Positions 51,548 to 61,185 of a stretch of DNA of 64,000 nt are shown here, one piece after another. The notes under the pieces were generated by a model. The model did not search any database and had not been told where the DNA came from. It saw only the letters and a list, made by a program, of their open reading frames with translations. The stretch comes from Pseudomonadota bacterium (GTDB lineage: Bacteria; Pseudomonadota; Alphaproteobacteria; Rhizobiales; Xanthobacteraceae): positions 1 through 64,000 of the forward strand of contig JAFEFL010000011.1 of NCBI GenBank assembly GCA_018240595.1, in the 5' to 3' direction. The position numbers were made by a program, and so were the translations under genes. Within the stretch, counting starts at the first letter, position 1. Every line of letters begins with the position of its first letter.

Positions 51548-53608
51548 GTGGGGAAAATGCTCTCTCGCGCGCTCGATCATCTTGAAGAGTGGCTGATCGC
51601 CGCTCTGATCACCGCCGCGACGCTTCTGATCTTCATCGCGGTCATTCATCGATACGGTACGGGTCTTTCGATCGACCTTGCCAAATGGTCCACGGCGCAC
51701 GGCCTGACCACGTTGGCCACGATCCTGACCGCGATTTTCAAATGGCTCGCCGGCCGCGATCTGTCGTGGGCGCAGGAGCTCTGCATCTACATGTTCATCT
51801 GGATGGCCAAGTTCGGCGCCGCCTACGGCGTGCGGACCGGCATCCATGTCGGCGTCGACGTGCTCGTCAACATGCTGGCGCCGCATTCGCGCCGGCGCGT
51901 CGTGACCTTCGCGCTGCTATGCGGCGCCTTGTTTACGGCGATTGTTTCCGCTTTCGGCGCGTCTTTCGTCACTCAGATGTGGCACACCGGGCAGCAGTCG
52001 AACGACCTCGAGGCGCCGATGTGGTTCGTCTATCTGGCGATTCCGCTCGGCTCCGGCCTGATGTGCTTCCGTTTCCTGCAGGTCGCGTGGTGGTTCTTCT
52101 GGACCGGCGAATTGCCGCATCATGATGCCAACGCGGTGGAAGGACTCGATGCCGATGCCGAAGCGGTGGCCGCCGACGCTCTGCATCCGGCCGATGCTGC
52201 GCCCGGTCAGGCCGGGACGACGGAAAGCAGGATATCGCCGCTCGGCCTCATCCTCATTCTTTTGCCGATCCTGATCGCCGCGGTCTGCTTTGCACAGTCC
52301 GCCCACGTGATCGTGTTGCCGCAGTTCATGCGCGTAATCGTGGTTTTCGCGCTGTTGCTGTCGCTGATGTTGACCGGCATGCCGGTCTCCATCGCGCTCG
52401 GCCTAACCGTGCTCACCTTCATGTTTACGCTCACCGACGTGCGTACGGAATCGGTGGCGCTGAAGCTGTTCACCGGGATCGAGAATTTCGAGATCATGGC
52501 GATCCCGTTCTTCATCCTTGCCGGCAATTTCCTCACCCATGGCGGCGTGGCGCGGCGAATGATCAATTTCGCCACGTCGATGGTCGGTCACTGGTACGGC
52601 GGCCTGGCGCTGGCGGCGGTGGTTGCCTGTGCGCTGTTCGCCGCGATCTCCGGCTCGTCGCCGGCGACCGTCGTGGCGATCGGTTCGGTGCTGCTGCCGG
52701 CGATGGCGGCACAGGGATTCCCCAAGCGGTTCGGCGCCGGCGTCATCACGACGTCCGGCTCGCTCGGCATCCTCATTCCGCCGTCGATCCCGATGGTGCT
52801 GTTCGCAGTCTCGACCAACTCGTCGGTCGGCAAGCTGTTCATCGCCGGCATCGTGCCGGGCCTCGTCCTCGCCTTCCTGCTCGGTCTGACGACCTGGTAT
52901 CGCGCCTGGCGCAACGATTATCCGCGCATGCCGAAGGCGACGTTCGCCGAACGCCTGAAGGCGTTCCGCGACTCGTTCTGGGGCCTCGCGCTGATCGTCA
53001 TCGTCATCGGGGGCATCTATTCGGGCCTCTTCACGCCGACCGAAGCGGCGGCGGTGAGCGCGGTCTACGCCTTCGTCATCGCGGTGTTCGTCTACAAGGA
53101 TCTGACGCTCCGGGACGTGCCCCGCGTGCTGCTGTCGTCGGCAAATCTCAGCGCGATGATCCTCTACATCATCACCAACGCGGTGCTGTTCTCGTTCTTG
53201 ATGACCTATGAGAACATTCCGAACGCGCTGGCGGACTGGATGATCGCGCAGGGCTTCGGCTGGGTGGTCTTCCTGCTGATCGTCAATGTCCTGCTGCTGC
53301 TGGCCGGCAACGTGATGGAGCCGTCATCGATCATCCTGATCATGGCGCCGATCCTGTTCCCGGTGGCGATGAAGCTGGGCATCGACCCGGTGCACTTCGG
53401 CATCCTGATGACGGTGAACATGGAGGTCGGCCTGTGTCATCCGCCGGTCGGGCTCAACCTTTATGTCGCGTCGGGCATCGCCAAGATGGGCATTACCGAA
53501 CTGACGATCGCGGTGTGGCCGTGGCTGCTGACGATGCTCGGCTTCTTGGTACTCGTCACCTATTGGGAAGGCCTGTCGACCTTCCTGCCGCGGTTGCTCG
53601 GCATGTAA
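51548..53608 (+). CDS. dctQM: Fused TRAP permease (DctQ and DctM in one chain)
   Basis: 686 aa starting at GTG 51548, because GAGGGGGA lies seven bases upstream. A DctQ part (about 1-190, four helices; DLSWAQELCIYMFIWMAKFGAAYGVRTGIHVGVD), an acidic linker (about 195-235, DANAVEGLDADAEAVAADA), then DctM (GMPVSIALGLTVLTFMFTL, FFILAGNFLTHGGVARR, SGSSPATVVAIGS, GILIPPSIPMVLFAVSTNSSVG, GLFTPTEAAAVSAVYAF). Fused QM chains are known in TRAP transporters. DctQ is larger than usual because of an insertion (LSIDLAKWSTAHGLTTLATIL) after helix 1. Confidence 0.94.
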   Translation: MGKMLSRALDHLEEWLIAALITAATLLIFIAVIHRYGTGLSIDLAKWSTAHGLTTLATILTAIFKWLAGRDLSWAQELCIYMFIWMAKFGAAYGVRTGIHVGVDVLVNMLAPHSRRRVVTFALLCGALFTAIVSAFGASFVTQMWHTGQQSNDLEAPMWFVYLAIPLGSGLMCFRFLQVAWWFFWTGELPHHDANAVEGLDADAEAVAADALHPADAAPGQAGTTESRISPLGLILILLPILIAAVCFAQSAHVIVLPQFMRVIVVFALLLSLMLTGMPVSIALGLTVLTFMFTLTDVRTESVALKLFTGIENFEIMAIPFFILAGNFLTHGGVARRMINFATSMVGHWYGGLALAAVVACALFAAISGSSPATVVAIGSVLLPAMAAQGFPKRFGAGVITTSGSLGILIPPSIPMVLFAVSTNSSVGKLFIAGIVPGLVLAFLLGLTTWYRAWRNDYPRMPKATFAERLKAFRDSFWGLALIVIVIGGIYSGLFTPTEAAAVSAVYAFVIAVFVYKDLTLRDVPRVLLSSANLSAMILYIITNAVLFSFLMTYENIPNALADWMIAQGFGWVVFLLIVNVLLLLAGNVMEPSSIILIMAPILFPVAMKLGIDPVHFGILMTVNMEVGLCHPPVGLNLYVASGIAKMGITELTIAVWPWLLTMLGFLVLVTYWEGLSTFLPRLLGM

Positions 53609-53611
53609 CGA

Positions 53612-53651
53612 ATGGTCCCGCGCGCCGCCTGGAAGCGGCGCGCGGGACCAT
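53612..53651. terminator. Bidirectional terminator-like hairpin between convergent dctQM and Aer-like gene
   Basis: Perfect 17-bp stem (53612-53628 with 53635-53651) around CTGGAA. There is no T-run on the plus strand and little on the other, but the stem is extremely stable and sits between two stop codons, so it probably ends both transcripts, perhaps with Rho. Confidence 0.75.
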
Positions 53652-53672
53652 CACTTCATAATTTGAGATCGT

Positions 53673-55310
53673 TCAAGCCGCCTTGCGGACGCTGCTGCGC
53701 GTCTTTGCGGGCCGTTGCGTGGCCGCCGGCGCGTTCGCTTCGTGTGCCGGGGCGCCGGTACTGCCGAGCTTGAACACTTCGAGCGCCTGCATGAGCTTGT
53801 TGCTGCGTCGCTCCAGGCTGTCGGTGGCGGCCGCCGCTTCCTGAACCTGCGCCGCATTCTGCTGGGTCACCTGGTCCATCTGCATGACGGCGTCATTGAC
53901 TTGCCCGATGCCGGTGCTCTGTTCGTTCGAGGCATTGGCGATATCCGCCATGAGGCCGGTCATCCGGCCGACTGCGGTGACGATGTCGTTCATGGCCGTG
54001 CCGGCATCGTTGGCGAGTACGGTGCCTTGGTTGACCTTGGCGACCGACCCTTCGACCAACTGCCGGATATCGGTTGCCGCCGCGGCCGAGCGCTGAGCCA
54101 GGCTGCGGACCTCGGTTGCAACGACGGCGAAGCCGCGGCCAGCCTCGCCGGCCCGCGCTGCCTCGACCGCCGCGTTGAGCGCCAGCAGATTGGTCTGATA
54201 GGCGATGCCGTTGATGATGCCGACGATTTCGGCAATCTGGTTGGAGGATTCGCTGATTTCGGCAATGGTGGAAACGACATTGCCGACGATGGCGCTGCCC
54301 TTTTCGGCCGTCTGCAGCGCGTTTGCCGCGAATTGGTCGCCGTTGCGCGAGTTGTCGGCGTTCTGCTTCACCGCGGAGGTCAGTTCCTCCATGCTGGCAG
54401 CCGTCTGCTCCAGTGCGGCGGCTTGTGAATCCGTGCGCGCCGAGAGGTCGTGATTGCCGCCGGACAACTGCCCGGTGGCTTCCAGGATGTCGTTGAAATT
54501 ATTGCGGATGTCGCCGACGATCGAATGCAGATTGGTATTGAGCTGCATCATCGAGCGCATCAACTGGCCGATCTCGTCGGTGCGCGTGGTTGTGATTTGG
54601 CTGGTGAGATCGCCGCCGGCCATGCGCTGCGTGGCGCGCACGACGTCCGCAATCGGCATCAGAATGTTGCGTTCGAGATAGATCCAGACGGCGGTGGCGA
54701 GGACGAAGCCGAGCCCGCCGATCGCGCAGCTCCACCAGGGGGCATTCGCCAGATAGGTTGCGACGTCCACTGCGGCGATCGAACCGAGCAGCATCGACAT
54801 GATGACGCGGGTCCGCGTCGCCATCGAGAAGTGCTGAACGAACGAAAAATCCGCCCACGATGAAGTGACCGGTTGGCCCTGGCACAATTTGACCCTGCCG
54901 GGCTTGGCCCGCTCTTGCGCATAGAGTTTGGTAGCAAGTTCGACCTGCTGGCGGGTTGGCTTGGTGCGGACCGACATGTAGCCGATGGCGTTGCCATTCT
55001 CGATCACCGGCGTGACGTTGGCCATCACCCAATAATATTCGCCGTTCTTGCGCCGGTTCTTGACGAGACCGCGCCAGGGCAGGCCGGCTTTGATCGTGCT
55101 CCACAGATCCTTGAACGCGCTTACCGGCATATCGGGATGACGCAGGATGTTCTGCGGCGCGCCGATCAGTTCCTCTTCGGTAAAGCCACTGACTTCGATG
55201 AAGTAGCTGTTCGCGTACGTGATGTTGCCGTGCAGGTCGGTCGTCGAAACGATCGTCTTGCCGTCGGCCACCAGGTATTCGACATCCACTACGGGGGTAT
55301 TCAGGCGCAT
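53673..55310 (-). CDS. Aer-like PAS-HAMP methyl-accepting chemotaxis receptor
   Basis: 545 aa from ATG at 55310. N-terminal PAS about 20-130 with the E. coli Aer-type signature ([47 protein letters not shown]), where FAD is bound; two adjacent membrane helices about 165-205; HAMP to about 260; then the signalling domain with the tip [21 protein letters not shown]. It should report redox or oxygen state to the chemotaxis pathway. A C-terminal tail (TRSSVRKAA) replaces the methyl-transferase docking pentapeptide. Confidence 0.94.
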   Translation of the reverse strand: MRLNTPVVDVEYLVADGKTIVSTTDLHGNITYANSYFIEVSGFTEEELIGAPQNILRHPDMPVSAFKDLWSTIKAGLPWRGLVKNRRKNGEYYWVMANVTPVIENGNAIGYMSVRTKPTRQQVELATKLYAQERAKPGRVKLCQGQPVTSSWADFSFVQHFSMATRTRVIMSMLLGSIAAVDVATYLANAPWWSCAIGGLGFVLATAVWIYLERNILMPIADVVRATQRMAGGDLTSQITTTRTDEIGQLMRSMMQLNTNLHSIVGDIRNNFNDILEATGQLSGGNHDLSARTDSQAAALEQTAASMEELTSAVKQNADNSRNGDQFAANALQTAEKGSAIVGNVVSTIAEISESSNQIAEIVGIINGIAYQTNLLALNAAVEAARAGEAGRGFAVVATEVRSLAQRSAAAATDIRQLVEGSVAKVNQGTVLANDAGTAMNDIVTAVGRMTGLMADIANASNEQSTGIGQVNDAVMQMDQVTQQNAAQVQEAAAATDSLERRSNKLMQALEVFKLGSTGAPAHEANAPAATQRPAKTRSSVRKAA

Positions 55311-55535
55311 AGTCAAAGCCTTTTGGCGCGGTGAAAGAAGGAAAATCGAATCACACTCGCGGTTCGACGCATGATTGTAACTCTTGGGCTTTATGTCCCC
55401 GTTAAAGGCATTCTCATACTGCTATGGCAAACCAGGTGAGAGATCGAATTACCGGTCATCATGCGAGTACCGCTTCCCACGGGGCCTTGGCGTTCCTATC
55501 TACAAGGCTCGGTGTCTGGTTATTGGAGGTTTGCC

Positions 55536-56045
55536 TTGTCGCGCATGGTCATTGGTCTCCTGGCGGTTCTTATGTTCGGACACGTGGCGATGGCCGCCGA
55601 GCAGCCCGACCTGATCTTCAAGAAATCGACGGTGTTCAAGTGGCTGACGCCGAACGACAAGCTGGCGACCTACGGGCTCGACGACCCGGAGGTCGAGGGC
55701 GTCGCCTGTCATTTCACCGTGCCGGAGCGCGGCGGTTTCAAGGGCTGGATCGGTGTCGCCGAGGAAGTCTCCGACATTTCGCTGGCCTGCCGGCAGATCG
55801 GCCCGATCAAGTTCAAGGCCAAGTTCGAGCAGGGCGAGGACGTGTTCCGTCAGCGCCGCTCGCTGTTCTTCAAGAAGATGCAGATCGTCCGTGGCTGCGA
55901 CGTGAAACGAAACGTCCTGGTCTATATGGTCTATAGCGACCGGATCATCGAAGGCTCGCCGAAGAATTCGACCTCGAGCGTTCCGATCATGCCCTGGGGC
56001 GGGCAGGGCGAGGTGGCCAAGTGCGCCGACTGGGTCGAGAAATAA
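55536..56045 (+). CDS. creA: CreA family periplasmic protein
   Basis: 169 aa from TTG at 55536, six bases after GGAGGT; an ATG at 55545 is the alternative. Signal peptide (MVIGLLAVLMFGHVAMAA), then DLIFKKSTVFKWLTPNDKLATYGLDDPEVEGVACHFT, DISLACRQIGPI and the Cys-containing RGCDVKRNVLVYMVYSDRIIEGSPKNSTSSVPIMPW, all typical of CreA. Four Cys (ACHF, ACRQ, RGCD, KCAD) can form two disulfides. CreA is conserved in proteobacteria but its function is unknown. Confidence 0.93.
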   Translation: MSRMVIGLLAVLMFGHVAMAAEQPDLIFKKSTVFKWLTPNDKLATYGLDDPEVEGVACHFTVPERGGFKGWIGVAEEVSDISLACRQIGPIKFKAKFEQGEDVFRQRRSLFFKKMQIVRGCDVKRNVLVYMVYSDRIIEGSPKNSTSSVPIMPWGGQGEVAKCADWVEK

Positions 56046-56120
56046 GCGGAGTATATTCGGCGGCGGTATTCGGCTAATTTCAGTCTTGGGAAACCTCCCG
56101 AGCCGTCAACGGAGTTTGTC

Positions 56121-56723
56121 ATGCCCACCGATCTGCCGCCGCCGCGGGCCGAAACCAGCGATGCCGCCGCCATGCAGCGCGCGGTCGTCAAAGCAATCCA
56201 CGAGCACTGGAAGCTTTATCTTGGCGAAGGCATCGCCTTGCTCGTCCTCGGCGCCATCGCCATCCTCATTCCGCCGCTGGCGACTTTGGCGGTGACCATT
56301 CTGTTCGGCTGGCTGTTCCTGGTGAGCGGCATTATCGGCCTGATCACAACCTTCTGGATGCGCAACGCACCCGGGTTCTGGTGGGCCCTGGCATCGGCCG
56401 CCCTCGGCATTCTCGCCGGCGGCTATCTGCTGGCGCAGCCGATCGCGGGCGCGCTGTCGCTGACGGTTGTGCTGATCGCCTTCTTCATCATCGAGGGCAT
56501 CGCCTCCATCTTCTTTGCCTTCGACCATCGCCGCGAATTGTCTGGCCAATGGGGCTGGATGCTGATGAGCGGGTTCGTCGATCTGGTCCTGGCGATGATG
56601 ATCCTCACGGGTCTGCCGTCGACCGCGGTCTGGGCACTCGGCCTGCTGGTCGGCATCAACATGGTGTTCGGCGGCGTGGCCCTGATCGCCATGGCGCTGC
56701 ACGCGCGCAAGGAAGCGATGTAG
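56121..56723 (+). CDS. HdeD family acid-resistance membrane protein (DUF308)
   Basis: 200 aa with six membrane helices: paired repeats, e.g. LGEGIALLVLGAIAILIPPLATLAVTILFGWLFLVSGIIGLI then ALASAALGILAGGYLLAQPIAG. Related E. coli HdeD takes part in acid resistance at high cell density. Its helices fit a three-fold DUF308 duplication. Lone gene between creA and convergent amidase, 17 bp apart. Confidence 0.9.
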   Translation: MPTDLPPPRAETSDAAAMQRAVVKAIHEHWKLYLGEGIALLVLGAIAILIPPLATLAVTILFGWLFLVSGIIGLITTFWMRNAPGFWWALASAALGILAGGYLLAQPIAGALSLTVVLIAFFIIEGIASIFFAFDHRRELSGQWGWMLMSGFVDLVLAMMILTGLPSTAVWALGLLVGINMVFGGVALIAMALHARKEAM

Positions 56724-56740
56724 ACCGCGCGAGGCGCCCG

Positions 56741-58006
56741 CTAGCGGTGCGCCTCCGCCAGCTTGCGGTCGTAGTCGAGCACGGCCTGCAGCAGCACCTG
56801 CGCGCCGGCGGCGCACTGTTCCTTGCTCGAATATTCGGCTTCGTTGTGGCTGATGCCGTCCTTGCACGGCACGAAGATCATCGTCGTCGGTGCGACGCGC
56901 GCGATGTAGGCGGCGTCGTGCCCGGCGCCGGACATCAGGTCCTTGGTCGAGAAGCCGGACGCAGCGGCGGCGCCACGCACCGAAGCGATGCATTGCGCGT
57001 CGAAATGTACGGCGGGCTGCTTGATGATGTTTTTCACCGCGACGTCGAGACCGAGCGCCGCGCCGATCGACTGCGCGGCCTGCGTGATCTCCGCTTCCAT
57101 ACGGTCCAGCACGGCCTCGCTCGGATCGCGCATATCGACGGTGAGGAATATCTCGCCGGGGATGACGTTCGGCGAGCCGGGCTTCACTTCGAGCAGACCG
57201 ACGGTTCCGACCGAACCGGGATGGGCCAGCGCGATCCGGTTGACCTCCTCGACGAGGCGCGCGCCGCCGCGCAGCGCGTCGCGCCGGTGATGCATCGGCG
57301 TGGTGCCGGCGTGGCTGTCCTGGCCGATGAAGGTGACCTCGTACCAGCGGATCGCCTGCACGCCGGTGACGACGCCGATGTCCTTGTTCTCGGCTTCGAG
57401 ATAGGGGCCCTGCTCGATATGCACTTCGAAGAACGCCGACAGCGGATGCTCGCCGCAGCGCTCGGGGCCGCGATAGCCGATGCCGTCGAGCGCGTCGCCG
57501 AAGGTGACGCCGGCGCGATCCTGCCGCGCCGCCGCCCAGTCGCGGGTGAAGGCGCCGGCGAACACGCCGGAGGCGACCATCGCAGGCGTGAAGCGCGATC
57601 CTTCCTCATTGGTCCAGTTCACGACCTCGACCGGCGCGAAGGTCTCGTAGCCGGCGCGCACCAGCGTACGCAGCGCCTCGAGCGCGGCCAGCACGCCGAG
57701 CGCGCCGTCGAACTTGCCGCCTGTGGGCTGGGTGTCGAGATGGCTGCCCATGGCGATCGGCGGGATGTCGTTGCGCTGGCCGGGGCGGCGCGCGAACATC
57801 GCGCCCATATCGTCAATGGTCACCGTGCAACCGAGGCTTTCGGCGGCGGCCTTGAACCAGTCGCGGACCTGGCGGTCGAGATCGGTCAGGGTCAGGCGGC
57901 ATATGCCGCCTTTGGCGGTGCCGCCGATCCTGGCGGTCTCCATCAGGTCGCCCCAGAGGCGCTCGGGGTCGATGCGGAGATTCGGCAGAGGCGGGCGGCT
58001 TGTCAT
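56741..58006 (-). CDS. M20-family amidase of the hydantoinase/carbamoylase type (N-carbamoyl-L-amino acid hydrolase-like)
   Basis: 421 aa zinc or manganese enzyme. MGSHLDTQPTGGKFDGALGVLAALEAL and NWTNEEGSRF supply the metal ligands and catalytic Glu; HIEQGPYLE, the dimerisation-domain Arg/His region GQDSHAGTTPMHHRRDAL, and SGAGHDAAYIARVAPTTMIFVPCKDGISHNEAEYSSKEQ complete the site. It hydrolyses N-carbamoyl amino acids, ureidoglycolate, allantoate or beta-ureidopropionate in related proteins. The cyclase-family gene upstream is in the same direction with 31 bp between, so they probably form an operon. Confidence 0.93.
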   Translation of the reverse strand: MTSRPPLPNLRIDPERLWGDLMETARIGGTAKGGICRLTLTDLDRQVRDWFKAAAESLGCTVTIDDMGAMFARRPGQRNDIPPIAMGSHLDTQPTGGKFDGALGVLAALEALRTLVRAGYETFAPVEVVNWTNEEGSRFTPAMVASGVFAGAFTRDWAAARQDRAGVTFGDALDGIGYRGPERCGEHPLSAFFEVHIEQGPYLEAENKDIGVVTGVQAIRWYEVTFIGQDSHAGTTPMHHRRDALRGGARLVEEVNRIALAHPGSVGTVGLLEVKPGSPNVIPGEIFLTVDMRDPSEAVLDRMEAEITQAAQSIGAALGLDVAVKNIIKQPAVHFDAQCIASVRGAAAASGFSTKDLMSGAGHDAAYIARVAPTTMIFVPCKDGISHNEAEYSSKEQCAAGAQVLLQAVLDYDRKLAEAHR

Positions 58007-58037
58007 TCGCCGACACTAGCCGCTCCGCCTGCGAACG

Positions 58038-58814
58038 TCAGCCGTCGATGATCGCCACCGCCCGCGTCCAGCCGGCCGAGCCGCCGCGCACCTTGACCGG
58101 GAAACAGCTCACCATGAAGCCGGTCGCCGGCAGGCTTTCCAGATTGTGCAGCTTCTCGATGTGGCAATAGCCGATCTCGCGGCCGGCGCGATGCCCCTCC
58201 CAGATCAGGGAGGCGTCGCGCGTTTCGGCGTACTTCTTCATCGTGAAGAAGAACGGCGCGTCCCAGCTCCAGCCGTCCGTTCCGGTGACGCGAACGCCGC
58301 GCTCGAGCAGGTACATCGTCGCCTCGCGGCCCATACCGCAGCCCTTCATGACATAGTCCGGCTGGCCATAGGCCGCGCCCGCCGCGGTGTTCACCACCAC
58401 GATCTCGAGCGGCGACAAGGTGTGACCGATGCGCTTGAGTTCGGCTTCGACATCGGCGGCGGTGGCGACATAACCGTCGGGGAAGTGACGGAAGTCGAGT
58501 TTGACGCCGGGCTGCAAACACCAGTCGAGCGGCACCTCGTCGATGGTTAAGGCGCGCTGGCCGTGGCTCATGGTCGAGGCAAAATGGTAAGGCGCGTCGA
58601 GATGCGTGGTGCAGTGTGTCGACAACCGCACCCATTCGAAACCCCAGCCTTCCCCGTCCGGCAGGTCTTCCTTCTTCAGCCCCGGGAAAAACTTGAGGAT
58701 GTCCGCGGCGGTTGCCTGATGGTCCAGATACTCGATCTTCGGCCCATAGCCCGGCGGATCGGCCGCCACGTCGTTTTCGAGCGGCACTGAAATATCGATG
58801 ACCTGACGCGGCAT
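58038..58814 (-). CDS. Cyclase-family metal-dependent hydrolase (kynurenine formamidase-like)
   Basis: 258 aa. The metal motif is [14 protein letters not shown] (a variant of HxGTHxDxPxHF with Thr for Gly) near residues 65-78; [33 protein letters not shown] and [12 protein letters not shown] follow. Family members cleave formyl or lactone/amide bonds, or cyclise. Upstream of the carbamoylase-like gene in the same direction. Together they may open and degrade cyclic amides (inference). Confidence 0.88.
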   Translation of the reverse strand: MPRQVIDISVPLENDVAADPPGYGPKIEYLDHQATAADILKFFPGLKKEDLPDGEGWGFEWVRLSTHCTTHLDAPYHFASTMSHGQRALTIDEVPLDWCLQPGVKLDFRHFPDGYVATAADVEAELKRIGHTLSPLEIVVVNTAAGAAYGQPDYVMKGCGMGREATMYLLERGVRVTGTDGWSWDAPFFFTMKKYAETRDASLIWEGHRAGREIGYCHIEKLHNLESLPATGFMVSCFPVKVRGGSAGWTRAVAIIDG

Positions 58815-59043
58815 GTCGAAGCGGCTCCGTGCTTGCTTTGGCGGCCATCATTGAGGACACGGCCGCCGCCGGCAACTGTCACGCTGCTGAGCGTGCGGTG
58901 CAACATCGACATGCGGGCATCTGCCCACCGCGTTGATCATGCGACCATTGCGCCGCGACTGCGGGAACACAGTGGACCGCTGCGCCGGGCGCTGGCATGA
59001 TCGCGCCACCGAATAAAACTAATATCACTCGGGAGGGATATGG

Positions 59044-60327
59044 ATGCTGCAAAGCCTCAAATCGCGGAAGCTTGCCTTGTTCGCGGGCGCAAGCCTCACG
59101 CTCGCCGCCGCCGCGCTCGGCGCGTCCCAGGCTAGCGCGCAGGATACGATCAAGATCGGCTTCTCGCAGTCGGTGACCGGGCCGCTGGCGCCGAACGGCA
59201 AGCAGGCCCTGCTCGGCATGGAGATCTGGGCCGAACAGGTCAACAAGGCGGGCGGTCTGCTCGGCAAGAAGGTCGAGCTGAAATACTACGACGACAAGAG
59301 CCAGGCCTCCGAAGTGCCCGGGATCTACACCAAGCTCATCGACGTCGATAAGGTCGATCTGGTCGTCTCGGGCTATGCCTCGAACCAGATTGCGCCGGCG
59401 ATGCCGGTGGTCATCAGCAAGAAGAAGACCTTCGTCACGCTGTTCGGCCTCGATATCAATGACAAGTTCAAATACAGCCGCTATTTCGCGGTCATCCCGA
59501 CCGGCCAGAACACCAAGGGCTCGTTCACGCAAGGCTACTTCAACGCGGCGATGAAGCAGTCGCCGAAGCCGACGACGATCGCGCTGACCTACGCCGACGC
59601 CGAGTTCTCGCAGAACGCCTGTGAGGGCGCGCGCGCCACCGCCAAGAAGCTCGGCCTCAAGATCGTCTACGACAAGGCCTATCCGCCGCCGCCGAAGACG
59701 ACCGACTTCGCGCCGATCGTCCGCGCCGTGAAGGCGGAAAATCCCGATCTGGTGATGATCTGCTCGTACCCGCTCGACTCGATCGGCCTGGTGCTGGCGG
59801 CGCACGAAGTCGGCCTGGCGCCGAAGATGATGGGCGGCGCCATGGTCGGCCTGCAGGCCACGGTGTTCAAGGACAAGCTGAAGTCCAAGCTCAACGGCAT
59901 CGTCAACTACGAAACCTGGGTACCGGACAAAAAGCAGATGTACGAAGGCACCGAAGCCTTCTTCAAGGACTACCAGGCCAAAGCCGGCGCCGCCGGCGTC
60001 GATCCGCTCGGCTACTATCTCGGCGGATGGGGCTATGCCCAGATGCAGGTGCTGGAAGCCGGCATCAAGGGCTCCAAGAGCCTCAACGACGACAAGATCG
60101 CCGACTATCTAAAGAAGGCGACGGTCAAGACCGTGATGGGCCCGATCAAGTTCGGCAACAAGGGCGAATGGGCCGACGACCGCATGATGACGGTGCAGTA
60201 TCACGGCATCACCGACGCGGCGAACCTCGATACCTGGCGCGGCATGAGCTACCAGACCGTGGTCGATCCGCCGAGCCTCGCCACCGGCAATCTGATCTAC
60301 CCCTACGACAAGGCGATGACCAAGTAG
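59044..60327 (+). CDS. Liv-type ABC transporter periplasmic binding protein
   Basis: 427 aa with signal peptide (about 1-33, LALFAGASLTLAAAALGASQASA). Type I periplasmic binding fold: IKIGFSQSVTGPLAPNGKQALLGMEIWAEQVNKAGG and the hinge strands DLVMICSYPLDSIGLV; family 6 (Peripla_BP_6). The RBS is GGGAGGG. Ligand probably an amino acid, amide or aromatic acid. It is convergent with livF, separated by an intrinsic terminator, but clearly belongs to the livHMGF system downstream on the other strand. Confidence 0.92.
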   Translation: MLQSLKSRKLALFAGASLTLAAAALGASQASAQDTIKIGFSQSVTGPLAPNGKQALLGMEIWAEQVNKAGGLLGKKVELKYYDDKSQASEVPGIYTKLIDVDKVDLVVSGYASNQIAPAMPVVISKKKTFVTLFGLDINDKFKYSRYFAVIPTGQNTKGSFTQGYFNAAMKQSPKPTTIALTYADAEFSQNACEGARATAKKLGLKIVYDKAYPPPPKTTDFAPIVRAVKAENPDLVMICSYPLDSIGLVLAAHEVGLAPKMMGGAMVGLQATVFKDKLKSKLNGIVNYETWVPDKKQMYEGTEAFFKDYQAKAGAAGVDPLGYYLGGWGYAQMQVLEAGIKGSKSLNDDKIADYLKKATVKTVMGPIKFGNKGEWADDRMMTVQYHGITDAANLDTWRGMSYQTVVDPPSLATGNLIYPYDKAMTK

Positions 60328-60352
60328 ACCTGTCGCCGCGCCTGCCAATGAC

Positions 60353-60391
60353 GAACGCCGCGGAGGACCATCTCCGCGGCGTTCTTCTTTC
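60353..60391 (+). terminator. Intrinsic terminator after the Liv-type binding protein gene
   Basis: Perfect 13-bp stem (60353-60365 with 60372-60384) and a six-base loop, followed by TTCTTTC. It probably also stops transcription from livF arriving on the other strand. Confidence 0.85.
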
Positions 60392-60432
60392 AAAGCTCGG
60401 GCATGACGGGAGCGTTGCGCTGCCGCGCTGGC

Positions 60433-61185
60433 TCACACCCCTAAATAAAACTGCCGGATGAGGTCGTTGTTGTTGAGCTCGTCCGCCGAGTTGCCCTCGA
60501 ACTCGATGCGGCCATGCACGATGACATAGCCACGGTCGGCGATGCGCAGCGCCTGGGTGAAGTTCTGCTCGGCCATCAGCACCGTGAGCTTGAAGTGCTC
60601 CTTCAGCGTCTTGATGGCATCGATGGTGCGGCCGACCAGGAGCGGCGACAGCCCGACCGAAGGCTCATCGACCAGGAGAATGCGCGGGTTGGTCATCAGC
60701 GCCCGCGCCAGCGCCAGCATTTGCTGCTCGCCGCCGGACATCGAGCCGGCAAGCTGGTGGCGGCGCTCGGCGAGCCGCGGAAAGGTCTCGAAGCAGAAGT
60801 CGAGATTGGTCTTGATGTGCGCCCGTGCCTTCGGCCGGCTGGCCCCTAACAACAGGTTTTCCTCGACGGTCTGGCGCGGGAACAGGCGGCGGCCTTCCGG
60901 CACAAGTGCGATGCCGAGATCGACGATTTCGACGGTGGAGAGTTTGGTCAGATCGTGCCGTTGGCCATCGATCTCGGCGACGATGCGGCCTTTGGACGGC
61001 CGCACCCAGCCGACGATGCAGCGCATCAGCGTGCTTTTGCCGTTGCCATTGGTGCCGAGCAGCGCCACGGTCTCGCCCGAGCCGACCTTGAGCGATACGT
61101 CGTCGAGCACGCGCACGAGGCCGTAGCCGGCGTCGATGCCTTCGACCGCGATGCTGTTGCTGTTATGGGCCGGATCAGGTGCCAA
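60433..61185 (-). CDS. livF: Liv-type ABC transporter ATPase LivF
   Basis: 250 aa from TTG at 61185 (GGGAG seven bases upstream). Walker A GTNGNGKST near 43-51, signature SGGEQQMLALARAL, Walker B ILLVDEPSVGLSP. The loop VPEGRRLFPRQTVEENLLLGA is the LivF hallmark. Starts within the last 11 bases of livG, so it is translationally coupled. Energises uptake with LivG through LivH/LivM. Confidence 0.94.
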   Translation of the reverse strand: MAPDPAHNSNSIAVEGIDAGYGLVRVLDDVSLKVGSGETVALLGTNGNGKSTLMRCIVGWVRPSKGRIVAEIDGQRHDLTKLSTVEIVDLGIALVPEGRRLFPRQTVEENLLLGASRPKARAHIKTNLDFCFETFPRLAERRHQLAGSMSGGEQQMLALARALMTNPRILLVDEPSVGLSPLLVGRTIDAIKTLKEHFKLTVLMAEQNFTQALRIADRGYVIVHGRIEFEGNSADELNNNDLIRQFYLGV

